Below, in pieces: positions 1-5,503 of a stretch of 6,578 nucleotides of DNA. The notes below the pieces were generated by a model. That model saw only the letters and a program-made list of their open reading frames with translations. It did no database searches and was not told the origin of the DNA. The position numbers and the translations under genes were made by a program. Source of the stretch: JBEKZQ01 sp049509675 (GTDB lineage: Bacteria > Planctomycetota > Planctomycetia > Pirellulales > Thermoguttaceae); NCBI GenBank assembly GCA_049509675.1, contig JBEKZQ010000360.1, forward strand, positions 1 through 6,578, in the 5' to 3' direction. Position 1 is the first letter of the stretch. Each line of letters opens with the position of its first letter.

Positions 1-15
1 TCGACATTACCGGTT

Positions 16-98
16 GGGTGCCACGACCAACCTCCGGTCGGTGCCCGGCTTGCCCAGCAGTGCTGGAAACACGGTTGGACAAGCCAACCGTGGCACCC
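16..98. repeat. Inverted-repeat element with GGGTGCCACG ends
   Basis: The outer arms GGGTGCCACG (16-25) and CGTGGCACCC (89-98) are perfect 10-bp reverse complements. Inside each end lies a second dyad. On the left, CGACC (24-28) pairs with GGTCG (36-40). On the right, ACGGTTGG (71-78) pairs with CCAACCGT (84-91) around a 5-nt loop. The same GGGTGCCAC end motif recurs at 1501-1602 and, as a single arm, at 1635-1664, so this is one copy of a dispersed family. No coding potential is apparent. Its role is unknown; a REP/MITE-like mobile palindrome is the inference. Confidence 0.7.
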
Positions 99-173
99 GT
101 AAACTCAAGTTGGACAGACCACGAGTTTTTTGGTATTCCCTTCTATCCGTGCGGAGTCTAAATGGCAGATTTC

Positions 174-178
174 GGAGG
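174..178 (+). promoter_or_regulatory. Shine-Dalgarno site favouring the 187 start
   Basis: GGAGG ends 8 nt before the ATG at 187, a near-ideal spacing. A competing weaker site, GGAG at 278-281, lies 7 nt before an in-frame GTG at 289, so the start of this gene is not settled by ribosome-binding sites alone. Confidence 0.5.
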
Positions 179-186
179 AACTGATC

Positions 187-1485
187 ATGGCGGAGCATTT
201 TATCATTGCGAGTGCCGCGGATTTGCAAACCCAGGGGCCGGACACGCATCTGCCCGTGCTCGTGGAGTTTCGTGAGCGGAGACAGCCCGTGACGCTGAGC
301 CTCCGCAGGTCGTGCGTAGTTGGGGTCGCGCTGGCCGCCGCGGCGGTGGTCGCGGCCTGCCAGACGTTTGCTCGGGCAGAGCCGCCCAAGAAGGTGTTGG
401 GCCTGGAACGCGTGATCGCCTTCACCTATATCGGCGGGAAGTACGACCCGAAGCAGCTTCGCTCCGTGACTTTCATCGAACCGACCCAGCCGAAAGACTG
501 GCAGTATTGGGCGCCGCGCGGCGTTGTCACCGCCGTGGGGCACACCTGGTTCGACCTCCTGCGGAACCCGGTAGACAAGGCCGTGGACATCCTGGCCGGC
601 GGCGACTATGGCGGCAATCCGAGGCCGGTCGTCTCGATCGACGAGTTCGGCTTCGATTACGGCGGTGAGACCGACCAGAAGGCCGCCGCGATCCTCCGCG
701 AGACGAAGCGCAAGCGGCCCGGGCTCGGGCTGGCTGTGTGGGAGATGCGCGGCCCCATTCCCAAGGTCCTCGGCGACGCCTACCGCGACGTGGCGGACCT
801 TGTCACGCTCGAATCCTACCTGAAGGACAAGGACGATTATTGGTTTGCCGCCGCCCAGGTGCAAAGTGCGCGGATCCACGGGCTGTTGCCCAAAACCATC
901 GTGGCGCTCGGTATCGGCAAGGGCGGCAACCCCGGTGAAGAATGGGCGCGCACGAAAGAGGAACTCGAACAGCAGGTCCGATTCGTGCGGATGATCGCCC
1001 CGGAAGCCCCGGGCATCGGCTTCTATTCCGGCTCGGACTGGCCGGAACTGATGGCCAAGGCCGACGAGTTGGCCAGCCACTATTCCGATCTCCCCACGGA
1101 CGGTTCGAAACTCCCCGCCGACGTTTCCGCGTTGGGCAAGTTCTACTCTGAGCGCCACGAAAAGCCCCTGCTCGTGTGCTCGCCGGCGTTGGTGGAGCCC
1201 AACCGTAGCGCGGCGGACCCTGGCAAGTTGGTGCAGCCAAAAACCATGCGGGCCTGCCTGCTGAACCTTGGCGACCGCGACGCTACGGATGTGCGAATCC
1301 GGCTGCGCAACCCGAAGGACAAAGGGGGAAATGTTTTCGCCGAGGCCGTGGTCCCCGTTGTCCCGAGGCGCGGGGAAGTGACTGCGGTTCTGCCCGTGAC
1401 GGCCGAATGGAAGGTCTGGAAGACCTGGAAAATGGAGGTCGAAGGCAAGGGCTGCGAGGTGAACATTTGCCAATGGAAACATTGA
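187..1485 (+). CDS. Exported protein of unknown function, barrel-like domain plus C-terminal Ig/CARDB-like segment
   Basis: I do not recognise a named family. From ATG 187 the product is 432 aa, with a strong ribosome-binding site. An in-frame GTG at 289 would give 398 aa beginning with a textbook export signal: VTLSLRRS, then a hydrophobic Val/Ala-rich run, then either a lipobox-like VAAC or a signal-peptidase I site at ARA before EPP. The biology favours 289; the ribosome-binding site favours 187. The mature part reads like an alpha/beta barrel of glycoside-hydrolase type. It has alternating strand segments such as VIAFTYIGG, VVTAVGHTWF and VSIDEFGFDYGG (residues 149-160 from ATG 187, with acidic residues D152 and E153), then LAVWEMRG, LVTLESYL, TIVALGIG and GIGFYSGSDW. 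From about residue 326 a beta-rich tail (KPLLVCSPALVEPN, then TMRACLLNLGDRDATDVRIRL) resembles CARDB or Ig-like adhesion domains. Enzymatic activity is inference only. It is convergent with the dehydrogenase gene and has repeat elements on both sides. Confidence 0.8.
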   Translation: MAEHFIIASAADLQTQGPDTHLPVLVEFRERRQPVTLSLRRSCVVGVALAAAAVVAACQTFARAEPPKKVLGLERVIAFTYIGGKYDPKQLRSVTFIEPTQPKDWQYWAPRGVVTAVGHTWFDLLRNPVDKAVDILAGGDYGGNPRPVVSIDEFGFDYGGETDQKAAAILRETKRKRPGLGLAVWEMRGPIPKVLGDAYRDVADLVTLESYLKDKDDYWFAAAQVQSARIHGLLPKTIVALGIGKGGNPGEEWARTKEELEQQVRFVRMIAPEAPGIGFYSGSDWPELMAKADELASHYSDLPTDGSKLPADVSALGKFYSERHEKPLLVCSPALVEPNRSAADPGKLVQPKTMRACLLNLGDRDATDVRIRLRNPKDKGGNVFAEAVVPVVPRRGEVTAVLPVTAEWKVWKTWKMEVEGKGCEVNICQWKH

Positions 1486-1500
1486 ACTTGTCTTCCCGCT

Positions 1501-1602
1501 GGGTGCCACTGGCTTCGCCAGTGTTGCTTTGGGAGCGATCAGGCGACGGCTTCTTCCGGCCAAGTCAACCTCGCGGAAGCACTGGCAGAGCCAGTGGCAC
1601 CC
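1501..1602. repeat. Double-hairpin inverted-repeat element, GGGTGCCAC family
   Basis: The left arm (1501-1523) and the right arm (1580-1602) are 23-nt reverse complements with 21 matches. Each arm is itself a hairpin: CACTGGC-TTC-GCCAGTG (1507-1523) and CACTGGC-AGA-GCCAGTG (1580-1596), both with 7-bp stems and 3-nt loops. About 56 nt of unrelated sequence separates the arms. The ends match the element at 16-98. It lies between the 3' ends of two convergent genes, a usual place for REP/MITE-like palindromes, where it may also end transcription from both sides. Confidence 0.8.
1507..1530 (+). terminator. Possible terminator after the unknown exported protein
   Basis: A 7-bp GC-rich stem (CACTGGC/GCCAGTG, loop TTC) starts 21 nt after the stop codon and is followed by TTGCTTT, a short and imperfect T-rich tail. 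It is part of the larger repeat element, so its terminator role may be incidental. Confidence 0.35.
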
Positions 1603-1634
1603 GGCCGCAAGCCCCCTGAACGATGGTTGGTGAA

Positions 1635-1664
1635 CATGCCCACGTAAGCATGGGCATGGCACCC
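1635..1664. repeat. Solo hairpin arm ending in GGCACCC
   Basis: CATGCCCA (1635-1642) pairs with TGGGCATG (1651-1658) around an 8-nt loop, followed directly by GCACCC (1659-1664). This is the layout of the right arm of the two larger elements (hairpin, then TGGCACCC), but I see no matching GGGTGCC left arm close by. It looks like a half-copy or a decayed element, 29 bp beyond the dehydrogenase stop codon. Confidence 0.5.
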
Positions 1665-1692
1665 GGCGTGGGCGGATAGATTGCGCGTCTGT

Positions 1693-3096
1693 TTACGCGG
1701 CCCGACCGAGTTGCTCTCCGCCGGTCCGCGGCAGCGGCGCCTGGACGGGCAACGTGCCCTGGGCCGCGACGCGTCCTGCCTCGGGCGGGCCCAGCCCCGG
1801 CGCCAGGCACACGGCAACCTCCGCGAAACGCTGCGGATCCAACAGGCGCCAACAGTCGAACACCAGGACTCGTCCCTCGGCACGGCGGAGATCTTCAGGA
1901 TCCAACTCGCGGAACTCGTCCCAGGCAACCGTAATGACCAGGCAATCGCAGTTCCGGGCGCAGTCCTTGAGCGATTCGGCGTACTGCACGCGATCGCCCA
2001 GCACCGCGCGGGCGGCTTGCATCGCCTGCGGGTCGTACACGCGGGCCGTGATCTCCTGCCGCGACAACTCCTTGGCCAGGGACATGCCGGCCGAGGCCTC
2101 CACCACGTCGGTGTGCGGTTTGTACGAGAGCCCCAAAATGCCCACGCAGCCGTTCTCGGGCAGCCGGGCGCGGATCACCCGGGCCAGATGGCTGCTCTGT
2201 TGGCGATTGATTTCGTCGGTGGCTTCCGCGAGCGCGGCGGGCGTGCCCAGCACTTTCGCCATGGCCGCCATGGCGCGGTTGTCGCGGGGGAAGCAGGGAC
2301 CGCCGTACTGCGTCGTGCCGCGCAGATACTTGCCGCCGATGCGGCTGTCCAGCCCGATGGCCTTGGTCACCACGTCCACGTCGGCGCCCGGCAGGCGTTC
2401 GCAGATGCGGGCCAGCATGTTGGCATAGGAGATCCGCGTGGTCACGAAGGTGTTGATCGAGAGCTTGGCCAATTCGGCATTGACGAAATTCATGCGGGCG
2501 ATGGGCGGCCGGTTCTCGCACAGTTCTTCGTAGAGGCTTGCCAATTGCCGGCCGGCTTCGGGGTCGGACTCGCCGATCAGCACGAGGTCGGGATGCCGCA
2601 TGTCGTGGAGGACCGAGCCCAAGGCGATGAACTCGGGATTGTAGCACAGGCCGAAGTCCGGCCCGCAGCGCCGCCCCGAAACGCGCTCCAACTCGGCCTG
2701 CAATTCTCCGCCGGTGGAGCCGGGCATGACGGTGCTGGTGAGCACGATGAGGCGGTAGCGCGGGCTGTCGCGGAGGGCCTGGCCGACGGCGCCGGCCACT
2801 TCGCGGACGTAGCGGAGCGAGAAGCCGCCCCAGGGCTCGCTGGGCGTGGCGACCACGATGAAGACCACGTCGCTTTCCAGTACGGCCTGGTAGCCGTCGG
2901 TGGTGGCCGAGAGCCGCGAGCGGTGCTGCCACAGCAGTTCTGCCAGGCCGGTTTCCGCCACGGGGGCCCGGCCCCGATTGACCTGTTCCACGGCGAAGGC
3001 GTTGACGTCGACGCCGATGACGTCATGCCCCTTGGAGGCCAGCACGGCGGCCAGCGGCGCGCCCAGCTTGCCCAGTCCGAAAACGCTGATCTTCAT
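1693..3096 (-). CDS. UDP-glucose/GDP-mannose-type nucleotide-sugar 6-dehydrogenase
   Basis: This family oxidises a nucleotide sugar (typically UDP-glucose) twice with NAD+ to the uronic acid, supplying acidic precursors for capsule or exopolysaccharide in the cytoplasm. Residue numbers here count the second in-frame Met (3096) as 1, giving 467 aa. The N-terminal Rossmann motif GLGKLG is at 7-12, followed by the NAD-site acidic region VIGVDVN. PSEPWGGFSL and STVMPGST are family motifs. The expected catalytic residues are all present: Glu155 in YNPEF, Lys211 and Asn215 in ELAKLSINTF, nucleophile Cys268 in GGPCFPRD with Asp272, and Lys326 in GLSYKPHTD. The C-terminal UDP-binding domain follows, then an unusual Pro/Gly/Ala-rich tail of about 40 residues. 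The length is near or slightly above the usual 430-460 aa. An upstream ATG at 3102 would add Met-His, but it sits only 3 nt from the GGGAGG site. The glycosyltransferase gene ends 30 bp upstream on the same strand, suggesting co-transcription. The exact substrate (UDP-Glc, GDP-Man or a HexNAc derivative) cannot be read from the sequence, so no symbol is given. Confidence 0.96.
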   Translation of the reverse strand: MKISVFGLGKLGAPLAAVLASKGHDVIGVDVNAFAVEQVNRGRAPVAETGLAELLWQHRSRLSATTDGYQAVLESDVVFIVVATPSEPWGGFSLRYVREVAGAVGQALRDSPRYRLIVLTSTVMPGSTGGELQAELERVSGRRCGPDFGLCYNPEFIALGSVLHDMRHPDLVLIGESDPEAGRQLASLYEELCENRPPIARMNFVNAELAKLSINTFVTTRISYANMLARICERLPGADVDVVTKAIGLDSRIGGKYLRGTTQYGGPCFPRDNRAMAAMAKVLGTPAALAEATDEINRQQSSHLARVIRARLPENGCVGILGLSYKPHTDVVEASAGMSLAKELSRQEITARVYDPQAMQAARAVLGDRVQYAESLKDCARNCDCLVITVAWDEFRELDPEDLRRAEGRVLVFDCWRLLDPQRFAEVAVCLAPGLGPPEAGRVAAQGTLPVQAPLPRTGGEQLGRAA

Positions 3097-3105
3097 GTGC
3101 ATCGA

Positions 3106-3111
3106 CCTCCC
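3106..3111 (-). promoter_or_regulatory. Shine-Dalgarno site deciding the dehydrogenase start
   Basis: On the minus strand GGGAGG lies 9 nt before the ATG at 3096 and only 3 nt before the ATG at 3102. The spacing, and the usual MKISVFGLG opening of the family, favour 3096. Confidence 0.7.
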
Positions 3112-3126
3112 TGTCGATAGTCTGGC

Positions 3127-3933
3127 TCACAGCGGACACTTCAGGCGGCGTTTCAGGTGCCGGAAACTACAGGCCGGAAACAGCCCCCAATGCGTCAACA
3201 GCCAACGCGCGTTGTACAGGTTGTACCAATAGCGGGGACCGCCCGAAAGCTCCTTGTTCCGCCGGGCTTCCGGACCATCCCACACGTTCTTCGTTCCCCC
3301 GGGATCGTGCGAGTAGTCGTGATTCTGGTGGATCGCCATGACGCGCCGCGTGGCGTCGATCAACCGCAGGCGGCAGCGCAGCGCATGGTACAGGATCCAG
3401 TTGTCGTAGGCGGTCCGCCCCACGGCAAAAGGCGGCATGTCGCCCAGGGCGCCCTTGGGATACACGAAATAGTCCAGTCCGCCCGCGCCGTGCCGCTTGC
3501 CATGCCGCCGGGCATACTCCCGCAGACGCGCGTCCCAGTCGGCGGAAAACTCCACGGGAAACTGCACCGGCACGTCCCACCGCTGCCCCGCCACGAACGA
3601 CGGTGTGCCGCCGGTCATCACCTTCCGGACCGCCTCGGCGAAATCGGGCATCAAGATGATGTCGGCGTTCACGTAGCACATTACGGCGTGCCGCGCGTGC
3701 CGCTCGGCCACCTGGAACAGGCCGTTGAATAAGGGAGTGCCCAGCGGACTGCAGGGCACCTCGGCAACGTGTTCCAGCGACAAGTCCTGCGCAAGGGTTT
3801 CGGTCCCCGGCTCATTGCCCAGCAAAATGACCTGGCAATCCGCGTGGAGTCGGGTCCAGCTTCCGATCGCGTTCCGCTGGATCTGGTCGAATGGTCCGCG
3901 AAACGCCTTGGGGATCGTGAACAGGGTCAGCAT
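3127..3933 (-). CDS. Glycosyltransferase-like protein (GT-A style, unclassified)
   Basis: The product is a 268-aa protein that probably transfers a sugar during polysaccharide or glycoconjugate assembly in the cytoplasm. It has no signal peptide or convincing membrane helix. The N-terminus MLTLFTIPKAFRGPFDQIQ begins a strand-helix pattern. YVNADIILMPDF at 87-98 resembles the GT-A metal/nucleotide site, with Asp91 in the place of the DxD motif. The later motifs GLDYFVYPKG (152-161), PPFAVGRTAYDNWI (167-180) and AIHQNHDYSH (200-209) recall a group of bacterial proteins annotated as glycosyltransferase-like. The sugar and acceptor are unknown. The open frame continues upstream to 4125, but that part is Arg/Pro-rich and crosses a repeat element. 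GGGAG lies 6 nt before the ATG at 3933, which fixes the start. It is the first gene of a probable two-gene operon with the dehydrogenase. Confidence 0.85.
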   Translation of the reverse strand: MLTLFTIPKAFRGPFDQIQRNAIGSWTRLHADCQVILLGNEPGTETLAQDLSLEHVAEVPCSPLGTPLFNGLFQVAERHARHAVMCYVNADIILMPDFAEAVRKVMTGGTPSFVAGQRWDVPVQFPVEFSADWDARLREYARRHGKRHGAGGLDYFVYPKGALGDMPPFAVGRTAYDNWILYHALRCRLRLIDATRRVMAIHQNHDYSHDPGGTKNVWDGPEARRNKELSGGPRYWYNLYNARWLLTHWGLFPACSFRHLKRRLKCPL

Positions 3934-3939
3934 GCGGGG

Positions 3940-3944
3940 CTCCC
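3940..3944 (-). promoter_or_regulatory. Shine-Dalgarno site deciding the glycosyltransferase start
   Basis: On the minus strand GGGAG is followed by 6 nt and then the ATG at 3933. This supports the short 268-aa product over the longer reading that would begin at 4125. Confidence 0.6.
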
Positions 3945-3954
3945 GGCGGCCGAA

Positions 3955-4035
3955 GGGGACAGTCCCATTTTCGCGGCGAATACGCTTTTCTTTACGACGG
4001 TGCCGTCCGTGCCGCCGAAAATCGGGACAGTCCCC
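3955..4035. repeat. GGGACAGTCCC-bounded inverted-repeat element
   Basis: Both ends carry the near-palindrome GGGACAGTCCC (3956-3966 and 4024-4034). Reading inward, the left end continues with ATTTTCG and CGGCG, and the right end, on the other strand, with GATTTTCG and GCGGC. The two arms are therefore reverse complements over about 24 nt with small differences. From general knowledge, GGGGAC(A/T)GTCCC repeats occur in many planctomycete and proteobacterial genomes and are often linked to REP-associated IS200-like (RAYT) transposases; no transposase lies here. The element sits in the presumed 5' leader of the glycosyltransferase transcript. Confidence 0.65.
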
Positions 4036-4071
4036 GTGAAACGGCTGCCATGCGGTGTATGGGAAGGCGGA

Positions 4072-4100
4072 AGGGTAAAGCAGAGGCGTGGTGGTGTCAA
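4072..4100 (-). promoter_or_regulatory. Candidate sigma70-type promoter for the glycosyltransferase-dehydrogenase unit
   Basis: On the minus strand a perfect TTGACA (4095-4100) is followed, after 17 nt, by TACCCT (4072-4077), which matches the -10 consensus at three of six positions. Transcription would start near 4065, giving a leader of about 130 nt that crosses the GGGACAGTCCC element. This rests on motif match only. Confidence 0.35.
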
Positions 4101-4137
4101 GAGGAGTAGGGAAGTCACCCCACAACCAAGACGCTCA

Positions 4138-4169
4138 CAGTGGACGAAAGAATTTCGTGAAAATCACTG
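4138..4169. promoter_or_regulatory. Nested dyad in the divergent intergenic region
   Basis: ACGAAA (4144-4149) pairs with TTTCGT (4153-4158) around GAA, and CAGTG (4138-4142) pairs with CACTG (4165-4169) outside it. It lies about 60 to 90 nt before the DUF1559 start codon, where an operator could sit. The arms are short and may be chance. Confidence 0.2.
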
Positions 4170-4218
4170 GCTTTCCTTGCTGGAATCTGAGACAATGCTA
4201 GCAGGGCACGCTCAAGAG

Positions 4219-4223
4219 GGAGG
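4219..4223 (+). promoter_or_regulatory. Shine-Dalgarno site of the DUF1559 gene
   Basis: GGAGG within a purine run (4215-4225) lies 7 nt before the ATG at 4231. It decides this start against the much longer open frame that reaches back to 3769. Confidence 0.75.
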
Positions 4224-4230
4224 AACTTCC

Positions 4231-5121
4231 ATGAACCAGGACAGAAAACAAGGCTTTACGCTGGTCGAGTTGCTGGTGGTCATCACCATTATTGGCATGT
4301 TGATGGCCCTGTTGTTGCCGGCCGTGAACGCGGCGCGTGAGGCGGGCCGCCGGGTGACGTGCCTGAACAGCCAGAAACAACTGGGCACGGCCGCCATGAG
4401 TTACGAGGGCGTCCGGCGGAGTTTTCCGGCCTATCACAGCAAACTGGGAGCGAAAGCGTGGGACGCCAGTTGGACCGTGCTGCTCCTGCCGTACCTGGAC
4501 CGCACCGATCTCTGGAACTTGTGGAAGGGCACCCCCCAACAGGCGCAGGGTAGCTCGACCCCGACGGTTCTCCTAAAACTCATGATTTGCCAGTCCGATC
4601 CGCCCGACACTACCGCTGCCGGCCAAGGACCTTCGTCCTACGTGGCCAACGGCCTGGTCTTCGGCGATCCAACCACCACCACCGTCAGCCGGCCGTGTCT
4701 CTCGCTCGATTACATCACCCTGCACGACGGCACCAGCACGACTTTGATGATTTCCGAGAATTTGCACCTGGATTCGCCCACGGTCAGCGGTTCGGCTGTT
4801 TCGAAGTCTCATTACTGGTACGACTGCGCGCCCGCGTCCGCCGTCACGTTTGGGGTAAATAATAGGGGCAGCAACTACCAGAACCTTTATCCGGCTACCA
4901 ACGCCATGAAGGACAATATCCATTCCAATCATGGCGGGGGCGTAAACGCCGTCTTCTGCGATGGCCACGGCGCCTGGCTTCGTGATGACATGGGAGACAT
5001 CGCGCTGACTGGGGCGAATTCGGCCTATTCGACAAATACCCTCTACACGTCGCTGGTCACGCCCGACGGCGTGAAAGATTCCACCGTCAACGAACCGCCG
5101 GTGGACGAGAACAGCCTGTAG
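4231..5121 (+). CDS. DUF1559 protein with type IV prepilin leader (pseudopilin-like)
   Basis: The product is 296 aa, typical for this planctomycete-expanded family. Its molecular role is not established; the leader implies processing by a prepilin peptidase and assembly or display at the cell envelope. The leader MNQDRKQG is followed by FTLVELLVVITIIGMLMALLLPAV. Cleavage would fall between Gly8 and Phe9, Glu13 is the conserved +5 glutamate, and the hydrophobic helix runs to about residue 32. The usual AAREAGRR segment follows at 34-41. The C-terminal H-X9-DG signature is present: His234 in NHGGGVNA and Asp244-Gly245 in FCDGHGAWL. Five cysteines (44, 120, 156, 199, 243) could form disulfides if exported. 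The spacing to the next gene (382 nt with a large palindrome) suggests it is transcribed alone. The divergent gene is a glycosyltransferase, which does not by itself indicate a shared function. Confidence 0.95.
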   Translation: MNQDRKQGFTLVELLVVITIIGMLMALLLPAVNAAREAGRRVTCLNSQKQLGTAAMSYEGVRRSFPAYHSKLGAKAWDASWTVLLLPYLDRTDLWNLWKGTPQQAQGSSTPTVLLKLMICQSDPPDTTAAGQGPSSYVANGLVFGDPTTTTVSRPCLSLDYITLHDGTSTTLMISENLHLDSPTVSGSAVSKSHYWYDCAPASAVTFGVNNRGSNYQNLYPATNAMKDNIHSNHGGGVNAVFCDGHGAWLRDDMGDIALTGANSAYSTNTLYTSLVTPDGVKDSTVNEPPVDENSL

Positions 5122-5243
5122 GGATTTGGCGAAGAACAGCTTGGCGGAATCCCGTAGGACGGATTGCTAATCCGTCCACAATTTGGCGACGGATTAGCAA
5201 TCCGTCTTACGGCCAAGAGCGGAAGTTATTCTTCGCCAGATCC
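5122..5243. repeat. Nested 122-bp palindromic element directly after the DUF1559 stop
   Basis: The core arms 5152-5176 and 5188-5212 are 25-nt reverse complements with a single non-Watson-Crick position (G5157 opposite T5207, a G-U pair in RNA) around an 11-nt loop. Each core arm is also its own hairpin: ACGGATT-GCT-AATCCGT (5159-5175) and ACGGATT-AGC-AATCCGT (5189-5205). A second, outer pair, 5122-5142 and 5223-5243, matches at about 18 of 21 positions and carries the shared word TGGCGAAGAA. The whole element starts at the base after the stop codon (TAG, 5119-5121). A transcript would form a very stable stem, but there is no T tract, so it is not a classical terminator. A MITE- or REP-like origin is inferred; I see no clear target-site duplication. 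Confidence 0.75.
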
Positions 5244-5503
5244 AGAGTGTGCGCCAATTCTCCCCCCTGTGTGGTGATTATCTTCTTACCTTTTGTGGCC
5301 TCTGTGCCCTCTTTGGTTCGGCTTTTTTCCCGATTGGGCGAATCGGGGCAAAGAACTGGGAAGACTTTGCCGATTATTCCGGCAGCATCGACTGGATTGA
5401 CTTTGACGGCCATTGCGCGCATCAAAACCTCAACGCAGATTCACAAGCCTTCCACAACCACCGGAATTATCCAGTCGACGACCAAGAAAAGCCCCTCCTG
5501 ACC
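5244..5503. other. Non-coding stretch upstream of the export gene
   Basis: About 260 nt of sequence that looks less GC-rich than the genes. It contains a 9-nt periodic repeat (5289-5315) and a hairpin with a 7-bp stem, CCCGATT (5329-5335) and AATCGGG (5341-5347), preceded rather than followed by a T run, so not a plus-strand terminator. Frames are open on both strands, but none looks like a protein family and none has a good ribosome-binding site. The frame of the export gene is open back to 5249 without showing export-gene features. The promoter of the export gene should lie here, but I find no convincing -35/-10 pair. Confidence 0.5.
5289..5315. repeat. Three 9-nt units, consensus CCCTCTGTG
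   Basis: CCTTTTGTG, GCCTCTGTG and CCCTCTTTG follow each other without gaps. The reverse complement reads as CACAGAGGG-like units, resembling the ACCACAGAGG-type intergenic repeat that I recall from many environmental bacterial genomes. Only three degenerate units are present here. Confidence 0.4.

Noticed and set aside
7..1662. 551-codon open frame on the minus strand opposite the unknown exported gene
   Set aside because: It is rich in His/Arg/Gly/Pro with no recognisable domain and runs through the repeat element. The plus strand has an export signal, a ribosome-binding site and ordinary protein composition.
1681..3120. 479-codon open frame on the plus strand opposite the dehydrogenase
   Set aside because: This is a GC-rich antisense shadow; the minus strand carries all catalytic motifs of the dehydrogenase family.
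4167..4185. Sigma54-like -24/-12 promoter (CTGGC...TTGCT) before the DUF1559 gene
   Set aside because: The GG and GC doublets are 8 nt apart instead of the required 10.
3769..4230. N-terminal extension of the DUF1559 frame
   Set aside because: It crosses the divergent intergenic region and the 3955-4035 repeat. The prepilin leader must be N-terminal, and an excellent Shine-Dalgarno site precedes 4231.
5323..5347. Rho-independent terminator at the CCCGATT/AATCGGG hairpin
   Set aside because: The T run precedes the hairpin on the plus strand, and on the minus strand it would be an A run after it, so neither direction fits.
5249..5503. 85-codon N-terminal extension of the export lipoprotein, or a small gene of its own
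   Set aside because: A lipoprotein signal must be N-terminal. The upstream frame has no ribosome-binding site or domain and overlaps the 9-nt repeat.
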